Position numbers and translations under genes: made by a program. The notes under the pieces were generated by a model. It was not told the origin of the DNA, ran no database searches, and saw nothing but the letters and a program-made list of their open reading frames with translations. A stretch of DNA of 64,000 nucleotides. Origin: Mycoplasma sp. (ex Biomphalaria glabrata). Lineage in GTDB: Bacteria > Bacillota_I > Bacilli_A > Mycoplasmatales > GCF-1484045. The stretch spans positions 352,283-416,282 of the forward strand of contig NZ_CP013128.1 in assembly GCF_001484045.1 (NCBI RefSeq), given 5' to 3'. Positions 32,058 to 42,763 of this stretch are shown in pieces; position 1 is the stretch's first letter; each line of letters begins with the position of its first letter.

Positions 32058-34589
32058 ATGTTTTTAGAAGAAACAAAAACCGAAAAATTATTAGTGCCTA
32101 AATGTGATGAAGGGATGAAAAAAATGTACTCAAAATCATACATAAAATCATTAAATGACGACATAGAGAGATGTTTTGGATGGGTTTATCCTATTGAAGA
32201 CCATTATAAAATTACTAATCAAGGAATTTCTAGATTGGTTATGCTGGATAGGTATAGTCAAAAAGATAAAAATCAGGAAACCTTAAAAAAAGGCGATTTA
32301 GTTGTTGTTATTTTAAGAGAGGATCCGCTATTTCCATCTCGTGGAATTGGTAATATCATCGAACTAAATAATAGTAATGTAAAAGTGAAAGTAGAAGAAC
32401 AATATTTATCAAATTTATCGCAAGATGAACAGGCAAATGATGGTATTATTGTTAGAAATTGTGGCCAAATAGAAAAACCTCTTGAAATTTTTTGAGAGCA
32501 AATTGCTAAGAGAGTAGCTCATAATTTATCTGAACAAGAATTGACAGATGGATCAAAAAAACGTTACGAAATGGAATTTTTTAATGAAATTAGTAATTAT
32601 CGTTTTATACCTGCAGGTAGAGTTCTATATGGTGCAGGGAGTGATAGTAAAGTAACTTATTTTAACTGTTTCGTTTTGCCGTTTATTAAAGACTCTCGTT
32701 CTGGTATTTCAGACCACAGAAAAATGGCAATGGAAATTATGTCAAGAGGTGGTGGTGTTGGAACTAACGGAAGTACTTTAAGACCGAAACACGCTGTTGC
32801 TAAAGCTGTGGGAGGTAGATCATCAGGAGCAGTTTCTTGATTAAACGACATTTCGAATTTAACACACTTAGTTGAACAAGGTGGAAGTCGTCGTGGAGCT
32901 CAAATGATTATGCTTTCTGATTGACACCCCGATATTATCGAATTCATCATTTCTAAAATGCAACGCCCCGATGTTATTTTGTGATTAAAAGAAAATTCAA
33001 ATGATCCATTAATTAGAGAAGAAGCTGCTAAGAAAATAAAATTTATTCCGATATCAAATAGTGATAGAGAAATGTATGAAAGTATTTTAAGAAATAAAAA
33101 AGATTTTAAACCAAATATCGTTCAACATGCCACTGATTCTTTAAGAGCTGGCGGAAAATGAGAAGTATTGAATCCAGAATTTTTAACTGGTGCAAATATT
33201 TCAATCACTTTATCAGATGAATTCATGAATGCTGTTGAAAATGATAGTACATGAGATTTACGTTTTCCTGATTTAGAAAATTTTTCACCTGAAGAAAAAC
33301 AGATTTATGAAAATGAATGATCATCATGTGGAGATATCAGTGAATGAGAAAACAAAGGATATAAAACTAAGATTTATCGTCGTATGAAAGCTAAAGATTT
33401 ATACCACTTAGTTACTTTTTGTGCCACATATTCAGCTGAGCCAGGAGTGTTCTTTATTGATGTTGCAAATAAGATGACAAACGCAAAAGCATACGGGCAA
33501 AAAGTTGTTGCCACAAATCCTTGCGGGGAACAACCATTAGCTCCGTTTTCAGTTTGTAACTTAGGAGCTTTGAATTTAGCTAAGTTTGTGGATAAAAATT
33601 CTGGAAAAATTTTATATGAAGAATTAAAATCTTCAGTAGCTATTGCTGTTAGAATGTTGGATAACGTTATCGATTCAACTCCTTATTTTTTAGAGGAAAA
33701 TCGTGAACAAGCTTATAAAGAAAGACGTATTGGACTAGGAATTATGGGTTTACATGATTTACTAATTTGAAACAAAAAAGCATATGGTTCTGAAGAAGGA
33801 AATGTTGTTGTCGAAAAAGTTATGGAAACTATATGTGTTACCGCTTATAAAACAAGTATCGAAATAGCAAAACAAAAAGGTTCATTCCCTTATTTAACAA
33901 ACCGTGAAGCATTTATTGAAACAGGTTTTATGAAAAAAATGCCAGAGGATGTAAGACGCGATATTTTAGATTATGGAATTAGAAATTCACATTTATTAAC
34001 GATTGCCCCAACCGGAAGTACAGGAACTTTAGTTGGAGGATCAACAGGTTTAGAACCATATTTTGCTTTCAAATATTTTAGATCAGGTCGTTTAGGAAAA
34101 GATATGGAAATAGAATCTGATATCGTAAAAGAATGAAAATCAGTTAATAAGTATGACCAAGAAGAATTACCAAATTATTTTATTTCTGCTATGGAATTAA
34201 CGCCTGAACAACATACACAAGTTCAAGTAATTATTCAAAGATGAGTAGATTCTTCTATTTCAAAAACGGTTAATGCACCAGCAGGTTACTCAGTTGAAAA
34301 TGTAGAAAAAATTTACACTATGCTTTATAAAAATGGTGCTAAAGGTGGAACTGTTTATGTAAATGGTTCAAGAACGGCACAAGTATTATCTCTTGAAAAA
34401 GAAGCAAAAGAAGAACCGTCTCAAGATTTAATTAACATGAAGGAAAAATTACGTGGAGATCGACAAGATCGTGAAATCGGAAACGAAGTCGACAATATTT
34501 GTCCACTATGTAATGAAGGTATTGTAAAAGAAATAGGTGGTTGCAATACTTGCACTAACTGTGGTGCTCAATTGAAATGTGGTTTATAA
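32058..34589 (+). CDS. nrdJ: adenosylcobalamin-dependent (class II) ribonucleotide reductase
   Basis: Reduces ribonucleotides to deoxyribonucleotides with a B12-generated radical and no partner subunit (843 residues). Active-site residues are visible: Asn487, Cys489 and Glu491 in NPCGEQPL, one redox cysteine in FNCFVLPF and its partner in FSVCNLGALNL. The C-terminal shuttle/zinc-type tail is CPLCNEG...CNTCTNCG. The phosphate loop is TIAPTGSTGTLVGGSTGLEP. Residues ~75-145 form an extra segment (KKGDLVVVILREDPLFPS). The ATG at 32058 is preferred over two upstream ATGs because AAGGGGGG precedes it. Mollicutes normally use NrdEF. Confidence 0.92.
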
Positions 34590-34596
34590 TTAAATA

Positions 34597-35268
34597 ATGA
34601 ATAACGTTACTTTTATTGTTTTATGTTCTGGAAATTCTAAACGTTTTGGTAGTCAGAATAAGATTTTTTCCAACATCAACGGTAAAAAAGTTATTGAAAT
34701 TTTGTTAGAAAGAATTATTGAATTTTCTTTTGCCGAAATTATTATTTCTATTAAAAAAATAGATTTACCAAAATTAGGAGAAATTTTAAATCAAGATAAA
34801 TTTATTAACTGCAATTTTAAAATTTCGTATGGCGGAAGAACTCGCCAAATTAGCTCTGAGAATGCTGTTGCGAAGGCTAATTTTCCGTTTGTGATGATTC
34901 ATGATGGTGCACGACCCTTTTTACAAAAAAAAGTAATTCAAGAAATTTTAAATTACATTCCTAAATATGATGCTATTATTCCAGTTTTAAAATTAAATGA
35001 TACCCTTAAAATGGTAAATAAAGAATTTGTGCAAAAAACATTAGATCGAAAAAAATTTGTTTTAGTTCAAACTCCTCAATGCTTTAAAAAAAGCTTAATT
35101 CAAACTGCTTTTTTGTCAGCAAATAAAGCTGGTGACTTTGATAATTATGATGATTCAGTATTAATAGAAAAATATACAAAAAAAAGAGTTAAGACAATAG
35201 ATGGGTCTTATTTAACTGAAAAAATTACGGTCCCATTGGATATTGAAAGGATTAGTAGATATGAATAA
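34597..35268 (+). CDS. ispD: 2-C-methyl-D-erythritol 4-phosphate cytidylyltransferase
   Basis: Third enzyme of the MEP isoprenoid pathway, making CDP-ME from MEP and CTP. The 223 residues show a nucleotidyltransferase loop (LCSGNSKRFGSQNKIF, an unusual variant of AAGxGxRM), GGRTRQISSENAV, IHDGARPF, KLNDTLK and QTPQCF, all characteristic. It supplies the substrate for the IspE half of the fusion at 12892. The start is 7 bases after nrdJ. The end overlaps the next gene by 8 bases. Confidence 0.92.
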   Translation: MNNVTFIVLCSGNSKRFGSQNKIFSNINGKKVIEILLERIIEFSFAEIIISIKKIDLPKLGEILNQDKFINCNFKISYGGRTRQISSENAVAKANFPFVMIHDGARPFLQKKVIQEILNYIPKYDAIIPVLKLNDTLKMVNKEFVQKTLDRKKFVLVQTPQCFKKSLIQTAFLSANKAGDFDNYDDSVLIEKYTKKRVKTIDGSYLTEKITVPLDIERISRYE

Positions 35269-36232
35269 GGATTTTCAATTCATTCGTATAACGGAATTAG
35301 CTGCCATTTCATCGTATCCAATTATCGGAAGTCATAATAAAAATTTAATAGATGAATATGCCGTAAAAAAGATGCGAAAATTATTGAATGATACGGATGC
35401 TAAAATATATGTCAAAGTAGGTGAAGGTACCTTAGATGAGGCTCCTATGCTATATGTTGATGAAGTGCTAGGTAAAAAGAATAGTAAGTATAAATTTGAT
35501 ATAGTTGTTGATCCGATTGAAGGAACATCTAATGCTGCTAAAAATTCGGGTCCTAGTGGGTGCGTTATCGCTATTTCGAGATGAAATAAAATTAAAGCTT
35601 TACCTGATATGTATATGGAGAAATTCTTTTGTAAGCAAATGTTTGCAAAATCTATTTCACTTAAAAAAACTTTAGAACAAAATGTTATTGGAATGCAGAA
35701 AATAAAACAAAATTTGAAATGTTTAATCCTAAACAAACCACGTCACAAATTTGCGATAGAAATTTTAAAGAAAATGAATGTAGATGTAAAAACAATTGAT
35801 GATGGTGATATTTTAGCTGCAATTTTGGTTGTTTCTAAGGACTACGATTTTATTTATGGTATTGGTGGAGCTCCCGAGGGTTCAGCAATGGCGGCTTTAG
35901 CCATTTCTACATTTTGTCATTTTGAAGGAAGATTATATCCTTATGAAAAAATATGAGGAAAAGATGAACACAGCGCTAGAGAAAGCATCATTATGAATGA
36001 AAAAAAACTGAATTATAAAAAAATTTATAAGTCAGATGATTTAATTAAAGATAAAAAAGTTCGTTTTATTACCACATTTTTAACCGATTTAGAACACCTT
36101 AAAGGAATTAAAAAAATTAATGATAATTACGAAGTTAATACTTTTTTTGCTTCACACGGAGTGTATCGTAAAATCGATAGTTTTTATAACACAGAAACAA
36201 TTAAACAATTAAAGCCAAACTTATTTAATTAA
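35261..36232 (+). CDS. glpX: GlpX-type (class II) fructose-1,6-bisphosphatase
   Basis: Class II FBPase family (323 residues), hydrolysing fructose 1,6-bisphosphate. Motifs: VGEGTLDEAPMLYVDE, the metal site DPIEGTSNAAKNSG (usual form DPxEGT) and the substrate loop GIGGAPEGSAMAALA. The C-terminal THGVYR-like segment appears as SHGVYRKID. A few mollicutes carry this gene; its exact substrate could differ from FBP. The ATG at 35261 overlaps the ispD stop. A small weak hairpin region and a strong promoter follow. Confidence 0.85.
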
Positions 36233-36254
36233 ATTCTTCTAAAGAATATACCCA

Positions 36255-36283
36255 TTGATAAAACTAACATTTATATATATAAT
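36255..36283 (+). promoter_or_regulatory. rpsF operon promoter
   Basis: TTGATA, exactly 17 bases, then a perfect TATAAT followed by TG. This is one of the best promoter matches in the window. Transcription would begin near 36290, giving a leader of about 58 bases before rpsF. Confidence 0.7.
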
Positions 36284-36299
36284 TGTTTATGTCAAATTT

Positions 36300-36330
36300 G
36301 TCATCTCTTATCACTTAGTGATCAGATGTC
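36300..36330 (+). promoter_or_regulatory. rpsF leader hairpin, candidate S6:S18 binding site
   Basis: CATCT (36302-36306) pairs with AGATG (36324-36328), and ATCAC (36310-36314) with GTGAT (36318-36322). This leaves an uneven 3/1 internal loop and a TTA apical loop. A hairpin with an uneven loop before rpsF is the known place of the S6:S18 autoregulatory motif. The diagnostic CCG in that loop is not present, so this is tentative. Confidence 0.4.
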
Positions 36331-36347
36331 CAGAAGGGAGAATAAAT

Positions 36348-36653
36348 ATGGAAAAATATGAATTAATGTTTATAGTTAGTTCTAACGTGACTGAAGAAGG
36401 TTTACATGAAGTTGAACAAAAAGTTTCTTCTTACTTTAATGAAGTCATCAATTTAGACAAATGAGGAATGAAAGACTTTGAATATCCAATTAAAAAAGAG
36501 TTAAGAGGATATTATTATATTCTTGTTGGAAAGATTGATAACAAGAACAATAAAGAATTAAAGCACTACTTTCAATTTTCAAAAGAAGTACTAAGACATT
36601 TATTAATTAATGTTAATAAAGAAATTAATCATCCACTAAAAGAAGCGAAATAA
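36348..36653 (+). CDS. rpsF: 30S ribosomal protein S6
   Basis: 101-residue S6, starting MEKYELMFIVSSNVTEEG with the usual beta-alpha-beta layout. YPIKKELRGYYYILV matches the S18-binding face. A longer in-frame reading from 36255 is rejected because GAAGGGAG precedes the ATG at 36348 and homology begins there. First gene of rpsF-ssb-rpsR. Confidence 0.95.
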
Positions 36654-36662
36654 GGAGGATTA

Positions 36663-37118
36663 ATGTTTAATAAAGTAATTTTAATTGGAAGAGTTACTAA
36701 AAAACCTATTGCTACTGATTCAAGTGCTGGTAAAATTGCGAGATTTTATTTAGCAACAGATCGTGGAATAGGTAGTCAAAAGAAAACAGATTTTATTCCG
36801 TGCGTAGCTTTTGCTAAGACAGCGGAAACCGCCATTAATTATTTAGATAAAGGAACTTTAATTGCAATTGAAGGTAGATTGAATGTTTCTAATTATGTAA
36901 AAGATGGTGTAAATCAAACACAAACAACTGTTTTAATAACAACTTTTCAATTTTTAGAAAAAAAATCCACTTCACAGAAATCAAACTCAACCCAAATTGA
37001 TCCAATGATTTCTGAAATGAAAGAATCTTTTGAAACAAGTTATAGTTCAAATGACGATTTTTCGTTTGATGAAGAAATTAAAACAGAAAGTAAAGACATA
37101 ATAGACTGGGAGTTATAG
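36663..37118 (+). CDS. ssb: single-stranded DNA-binding protein
   Basis: SSB of 151 residues. The OB-fold begins [15 protein letters not shown] and contains [12 protein letters not shown] and [16 protein letters not shown] low-complexity linker and an acidic tail DIIDWEL follow, a variant of the DDDIPF partner-binding tip. AAGGAGG precedes the start. Encoded between rpsF and rpsR, as in most Firmicutes. Confidence 0.95.
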   Translation: MFNKVILIGRVTKKPIATDSSAGKIARFYLATDRGIGSQKKTDFIPCVAFAKTAETAINYLDKGTLIAIEGRLNVSNYVKDGVNQTQTTVLITTFQFLEKKSTSQKSNSTQIDPMISEMKESFETSYSSNDDFSFDEEIKTESKDIIDWEL

Positions 37119-37119
37119 A

Positions 37120-37365
37120 ATGTTAAAGAGAAAATCAAAAAAAAATAGTGGGAAAATCATTAAAAAGAGAGATTCTTACTTAAAAAAGAATAATATTACA
37201 TTTATCGATTACAAAGATGTAGATCTATTAAAAAAATTTATCGCAAGTAACGGAAAAATTTTACCAAGTAAAATTACAAGCGTTACAGCTAAACAACAAA
37301 GACTATTAGCTAATGCTATTAAAAGAGCAAGATTAATGAGTCTTTTATCGTATAACAAAAGATAA
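37120..37365 (+). CDS. rpsR: 30S ribosomal protein S18
   Basis: 81-residue S18 with a basic N-terminus, [25 protein letters not shown] (in family style) and [21 protein letters not shown]. One base separates it from the ssb stop. It ends the three-gene operon. Confidence 0.95.
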   Translation: MLKRKSKKNSGKIIKKRDSYLKKNNITFIDYKDVDLLKKFIASNGKILPSKITSVTAKQQRLLANAIKRARLMSLLSYNKR

Positions 37366-37404
37366 TTATTCTAATTTATAAATCATAAATTATATACTTA
37401 AATT

Positions 37405-39420
37405 GTGAATACAATTTTAAACGTCTGAAAAAAAATAACACTACTATCAATTCTATTTATCATAATAGAAGCATCATCGATAGTAGTTTTTATTGCAATT
37501 GGTGAAATTCAAGATATTCTATTATCTTCAATAATTTTTGGGATTAACTTGATCTTTTTTACACTATTTTTGTGAATAAATTATTACTTAACTAGAACAA
37601 AACTAATTTCTTCTCAACAAGTTATTAATTATGTTGATAAGGTAGGTTACGATATTGCTGGCTTGGGTATTTGTATTTATGATTTAAACAAGAATATTTC
37701 GTGAATTAATTCCTTTATTGAGGAAAGAGAATCGACAAATATTATTGGAAAAAATATTGCTGAATGAATTCCTGAAATTTACAAATTGTTAGCAAATCCT
37801 GAATACAAACTTCAAATCAAGAAAAATTCTAGGTTTTATGAAATTAGAGTTCTAAAAGATAATAATATTATCTTTTTGAAAGATGTTACAGAGTATAAAA
37901 ATTCTATTGATTTGTACAATAAAGAACAATTAGTTTTTGGAATTGTTTATATCGATAATTTAAAAAATATTATTTCCTCAAAAGGATCAAAATTTGAATA
38001 TGAAGTTATTTCTACTATTTCTCAAATTTTGAATTCATGAGCTTCAAAACACAATATTTTTATTTATTCGACAGATATTGATAGATATATTTTCCTTTCA
38101 AAACGAGATATTTTAGAAGATGTAATGGCAAACGAAAAATTTAGTTTTATTCAAGAAATGACAAGCATTCATTGAGCAAACAAAGAGGGAGTTTCAATTA
38201 ATATAGGTGTGGGTTATGGAAATAATGATCCAAACTTGCTTTATGAAATTGCTCTTGATAATCTAAAAAGAGCTCAATCTCGAGGTGGAGATCAAGCTAT
38301 TATTAGAAATTATGGTGAAGTGGACCGAATAATTTTTGGTGGCAAAAATACATTAAAAGAAAAAAACATAAGAAATGAAATTAAGTTTTTTGCTCTAAAG
38401 GTAAGAGAAAAAATTCGTGAAGCAGATTCAGTTTTAGTAACTGGTCACCAATGAGGCGATTATGATTGTATTGGTGCAGGTTTAGGGATGTATGAATTGT
38501 GTCGTGCCTTAGGTAAAAAAACTAAAATTGCTATTAATTTTAATTATCTTGATAAAAATGCTCATGATAATATAGATAAACTTATCCCTTCTCATGATTT
38601 AAAAAGTATTTACATTTCCCCTAAAAATGTAGACAAATTTGTTGATGAAAAAACACTAGTAATCGTTGTAGACACTCATATTAAATATCGTACAGAAGTT
38701 CCAAATATTTTTGATGAATCTCGTAATGTAATCGTTATTGATCACCACATCTTAAATGAAAAAGGAAATATCGAAACCGAGGATAAATATATTGAACCTA
38801 AGGCTTCTAGTTCGAGTGAAATTATTACTTTTATTTTGAATGAGTTGATACCTAATACTAAAATAACACAATACATTCTAGATTTAATGTTAACTGGAAT
38901 GGTTCTTGACACAAATTATTTTCATAACAGAACTTCTCAAAAAACCTTTGAAGCGGCAGCCATTTTAAAAAGTTGAGGAGCAGATGCAAAAGTTGCTGAA
39001 AATTTATTAAAAGATCCTTTCGAAATAGTTGCTTTAAAACAACAAATTATTAAAAATACGACTGAAATCATGCCTGGTTTCTTATTGGCTATGGGGAATA
39101 AGGAATATAAAATACCAAGAAGTATTATTGCTCAAATAGCTCAAGAATTAACTGAAATTAAAGGAATTAAGGCGGCTTTCGTTATAGCAAATGATCAAAA
39201 TGGTGTTTCTAGCATGAGTGCCAGAAGCAATGGTTTTGTTAATGTCCAATTAATTGCTGAGAAAATGAATGGTGGTGGTCATTTTAATGCGGCCGCTACT
39301 CAAAACGAATCATTAACAAATGAACAAATGAGTAATCAATTAATAAATGTCTTAAAAGAGAACGCAAAAAGTATTATCCTTAAAAGTGCAGGAGATGATG
39401 ATGAAAGTTATTTTGATTAA
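37405..39420 (+). CDS. gdpP: cyclic-di-AMP phosphodiesterase GdpP (DHH/DHHA1)
   Basis: Degrades c-di-AMP, which controls potassium and osmotic balance. The 671 residues comprise two TMs (~9-55), a PAS-like domain, a degenerate GGDEF domain (~170-290) and a DHH-DHHA1 phosphodiesterase part: VTGHQWGDYDCIG, DHH at 446-448, and GGGHFNAAA. The order gdpP-rplI-dnaB is conserved in Firmicutes. GTG at 37405 is the first start of the frame and has no good ribosome-binding site. Confidence 0.9.
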
Positions 39421-39856
39421 AGATGTTTTAAAAGTAGGGAAGAAAAATTCCATAGTAGAGGTTAGTGAAGGTTATGCTAATAATTTTCTATTTGCTAAAG
39501 GGTTAGCTATTGCTTATAATGATGCAAATAAGATTAAATTGGAAAAAGAATTAGATCTTAAAAAACAAAAAGACAATGAAGAAATTCAACTATTGAAAAA
39601 AAATTCTGATTATTTATCTACAAAACAATTCATTTTTTATTTACAATCAAACAATAAAAAAGCTATAGGTGGGATAAATACTGGAACAATTGCAAAAAAA
39701 ATTCGTGATGAACATAATGTTGAAATTCCGAAGAATGCATTTCCAAATAATTTTAAAACTATCCATGCTTTTGGTGAGTTTCAAATAGATTTGAATCTTG
39801 GGAAAGGTATTAAATCAACAATTAAAGTGTTGGTAAAAGAGAAGAATGATAGATAA
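39401..39856 (+). CDS. rplI: 50S ribosomal protein L9
   Basis: 151 residues starting MKVILIKDVLKVGKKNSIVEVSEGYANNFL, the N-terminal domain typical of L9, followed by a long charged helix and the C-terminal domain. Three ATGs occur in a row; the third (39401) is best spaced from GGAG at 39391-39394. It overlaps the gdpP end by 20 bases and dnaB by 11. Confidence 0.93.
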   Translation: MKVILIKDVLKVGKKNSIVEVSEGYANNFLFAKGLAIAYNDANKIKLEKELDLKKQKDNEEIQLLKKNSDYLSTKQFIFYLQSNNKKAIGGINTGTIAKKIRDEHNVEIPKNAFPNNFKTIHAFGEFQIDLNLGKGIKSTIKVLVKEKNDR

Positions 39857-41165
39857 AAATGCCATACTAGCTATTGAAGAATCGATCATAGGATCGATAT
39901 TAGATGATGATGATAATAGATTATTAGCTATCAGAAAAATCTCACATAGCGATTTTTTCAATTCAGAAACGAGACAATTATTTAAATTGATTGTTGATTT
40001 GAGCGCAAAAAAATCAACAATCAATTTGGACACTATTCTTTTAGAGCTTCAAAAGCAAAATATTTTTGAAACAATTGGTGGTCAAAGAAAAATTAATCAT
40101 ATTATTTCTAAATCAACAGCTTTTGCTACTTTAGAAAATCACCTTGACACCTTGAAGGAAGCATCATTAATCAAAAAAATTGGTAAAGAAACAGAACAAA
40201 TTAATTCTCTTATTAACCAAAACAAAAGTGTTGAAGAAATTCTTTATCACATTGAGAAAAATATTATTAATTATTCATCTGAACAAAGTCAACGAGAAAA
40301 TGAAAAAATGATCGGTGAAATTGCTCAGGAAGTTTATAAAAAAATAGAAAAAATGTCTTTAACTGATGAAACAATGAATGGAATTTCATCGGGTTTAAAA
40401 AGTTTAGATAAGGTTACAAATGGTTTTCAAAAAGGAGACTTAGTAATTTTAGCTGCTAGACCAAGTATGGGTAAAACATCGTTAGCTTTAAAATTTTTAT
40501 TTGAGGCAACAAATAAATTAAGACCTGATGAATATTGCGTTTTCTTTTCGTTGGAAATGAACAATGAACAGATCGTCCAAAGAATAATGTCAATGGCATC
40601 AAACGTTCCTAGCGAAAAAATTCGAAATTATAAGTCATTATCTGATACTGACAAACTAAATTTACAAACCATTGCTGATAAATTTAGTCGTTTAAGAATG
40701 ATTATTAACGATTCTCCAAATATTCACATCAACGATATTCAATCCTCATTGAGAAAAATAAGTATTTCTAAAAAAATATCATTAGTTGTAATTGATTATC
40801 TACAATTAATTTCATCCACAAATAATTCTTTAAGTACACAAGAAAAAATGTCCGAAATATCTAGAAAAGTTAAGCAAATTGCTCGTCAATTTGATGTTCC
40901 TGTTATTGCCTTGTCTCAATTATCAAGAACACCTGAAAAGCGCGAAGATAAACGACCAATTATGAGTGACTTACGTGATAGTGGTGCTATTGAACAAGAT
41001 GCTGATATTGTAATGTTTTTGTACAGAGATGATTATTACAATAAAAAGGGTGATGCGAATATGATGTCACCAACTGAATTAATCATTAAAAAACATAGAA
41101 ATGGTCCAACAGGAACAGTTAATATTGCATATTGACCATCAACAACTTTATTTACCGATAATTAA
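39846..41165 (+). CDS. dnaB: replicative DNA helicase
   Basis: Hexameric helicase of the replication fork (439 residues). The N-terminal domain is at ~1-110. The RecA-like domain has Walker A ARPSMGKTSLA, Walker B LVVIDYLQLI, QLSRTPEKREDKRP and DSGAIEQDADIV. One TGA just before the end is Trp and the stop is TAA at 41163-41165. Follows rplI as in other Firmicutes. Confidence 0.96.
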
Positions 41166-41175
41166 ATAGTATAAT
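41147..41175 (+). promoter_or_regulatory. probable lipoprotein promoter
   Basis: TTTATT, 17 bases and a perfect TATAAT, overlapping the dnaB end. The -10 element ends only 7 bases before the next ATG, so transcription would start at or next to the start codon. A ribosome-binding site is absent, consistent with a leaderless message. Confidence 0.5.
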
Positions 41176-41182
41176 TTAAGAC

Positions 41183-41872
41183 ATGAAAATAAAAAATCGT
41201 GGGAAAAAAATAGTTTTAGGAACTTTTTTAGTTGGAACGGCGGCATTGTTAACAGCTTGTTCTATTGACAAGACAAATTTCAATTTCAACATTAAGAATA
41301 TTGATTCTAATCAAATTATAGGAATGGTTCAAAGTGCACTAAATGATCAACAACCATCTAATTCGTTCTTAAAAATTGATAATAACAAAGGTATTAAATG
41401 CAACGATATTAGTAACAAAACATTTAACTATATGTGTTCAGAAGGTCATTATGATTACAAGCAAATTAAAGGTATTTATTGAACTAATGACACAACCTCT
41501 AATTCAGGACAAGATAGCAAGTATGACTCTATTTATCATTTTGATCAAAAAGTTGATGCAAGTACTTTAGATATGTCATCTAATCAAGAACAAACATCAA
41601 ACACTTTTAATGGAACACAATTTGACTATACTTCTTTTATTGGAACTCAATCTGGCACAAAAGATTTAAAAAACCCATTTTTTTGAGGATCAACTCTGCA
41701 ACAAAAATCTACTGTTTCGCCACTTAGATTATTGCTGTGATTTACATTTATCGGTAAAGATGATAAATTCCACTATATTGCTGCTATGACTTCTTTTCAC
41801 TATAATACTATCGACAAAGATAAGAACGAAGGATTAATTCAATTATCATTTGATTTTTTTCCAGCAACTTAA
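41183..41872 (+). CDS. lipoprotein of unknown function
   Basis: 229 residues with a clear signal peptide (basic MKIKNRGKKI, hydrophobic core) and lipobox LLTAC, Cys26 being the lipidated residue. The mature part is rich in Asn, Ser, Asp and Thr, with a cysteine pair (IKCND...YMCSEG) and an aromatic-rich C-terminal half. No known domain was recognised. It is the only lipoprotein in the window and lies alone between dnaB and the zinc-ribbon gene. Confidence 0.8.
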
Positions 41873-41901
41873 TTTAGTTTATTTTTGAAAAATAATATAA
41901 T
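41873..41901 (+). promoter_or_regulatory. probable promoter with palindromic spacer
   Basis: TTTAGT and a perfect TATAAT are 17 bases apart. The spacer is itself an exact palindrome (TTATTTTT, G, AAAAATAA; 41879-41895). It may be an operator or simply the end hairpin of the lipoprotein gene; no T-run follows. Confidence 0.35.
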
Positions 41902-41945
41902 GTAAATGTAATTATAAATACACACATATATAGAAAGGGGTTTAT

Positions 41946-42095
41946 ATGCCAAAAACAATATACACAGCCGGAACTAATCCGGGTAAAGGCACTTATCAAT
42001 GTATAGCATGTCCTTACATCGTTGAATTAGAAGATGGAGAACCACTAGAAATTTGTCCAATTTGTGGTGTTCCAGAATACATTAAAATAGCTTAG
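41946..42095 (+). CDS. small zinc-ribbon (rubredoxin-like) protein
   Basis: 49 residues with two metal-binding knuckles, CIAC (about 19-22) and CPIC (38-41), after the conserved lead AGTNPGKGTYQC. Proteins of this pattern occur widely in Firmicutes and mollicutes; the role is unknown. GAAAGGGG gives a strong ribosome-binding site. Its stop shares a base with the GTG start of ung. Confidence 0.8.
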   Translation: MPKTIYTAGTNPGKGTYQCIACPYIVELEDGEPLEICPICGVPEYIKIA

Positions 42096-42763
42096 TGCTT
42101 CCGATTAATATAAACACAGAGTGAAAATATTTTTTAGAAGAAGAAACCAATAAGGAATATTTTCAAAAAATAATATTATTTCTCGATTGTGAATACAAAA
42201 ATAAGAAAATTTACCCTAAAAAGGAAGATATTTTTAGGGCTTTTTCTTTTTTTAACCCATTGGAATTAAAAGTTGTGATAATCGGACAGGACCCATATCC
42301 TTCAGAACATGCAGATGGATTAGCTTTTAGTTCACAAATTAGCAATAAAACCCCAGCGTCATTGCGAAATATTAATAGGGAAATATTTTCTCAATTTAAA
42401 AAAGAGAGAAAAAATAATAATTTAATTGATCTTGCAGAACAAGGAATTTTGTTGATAAATTCTAGATTAACGGTTGAGGAAAAAATACCACTTTCGCATA
42501 AAAATATCGGATGAGAAAAATTTTTAGAAAATTTATTAATATATATAAATTCTTTTAACAGTAATATTGTTTTTTTGCTTTGAGGAACTGAAAGTATAAA
42601 ATGTAAGAAATATTTAAGTAATTCTAAATTTTTAATTTTAGAATCACCTCATCCTAGCCCATTAAGTTGTTATCGTGGCTTTTTTGGAAATAATCATTTT
42701 CAAATAACTAATAATTATTTAAAATTAAAAAATACAAATGAAATAAGGTGATGAAGTGTTTAG
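42095..42763 (+). CDS. ung: uracil-DNA glycosylase
   Basis: Removes uracil from DNA. The 222 residues show the catalytic loop GQDPYP (64-69, Asp66), HADGLAFS, LINSRLTVEE and the DNA-intercalation segment ESPHPSPLS (here SPHPSPLSCYRG). It ends NEIRWWSV after two consecutive TGA codons. The GTG start overlaps the preceding TAG by one base. The end overlaps the next gene by 8. Confidence 0.92.

Noticed and set aside
36255-36347. N-terminal extension of S6
   Set aside because: The region holds the promoter and leader; family homology starts at 36348.
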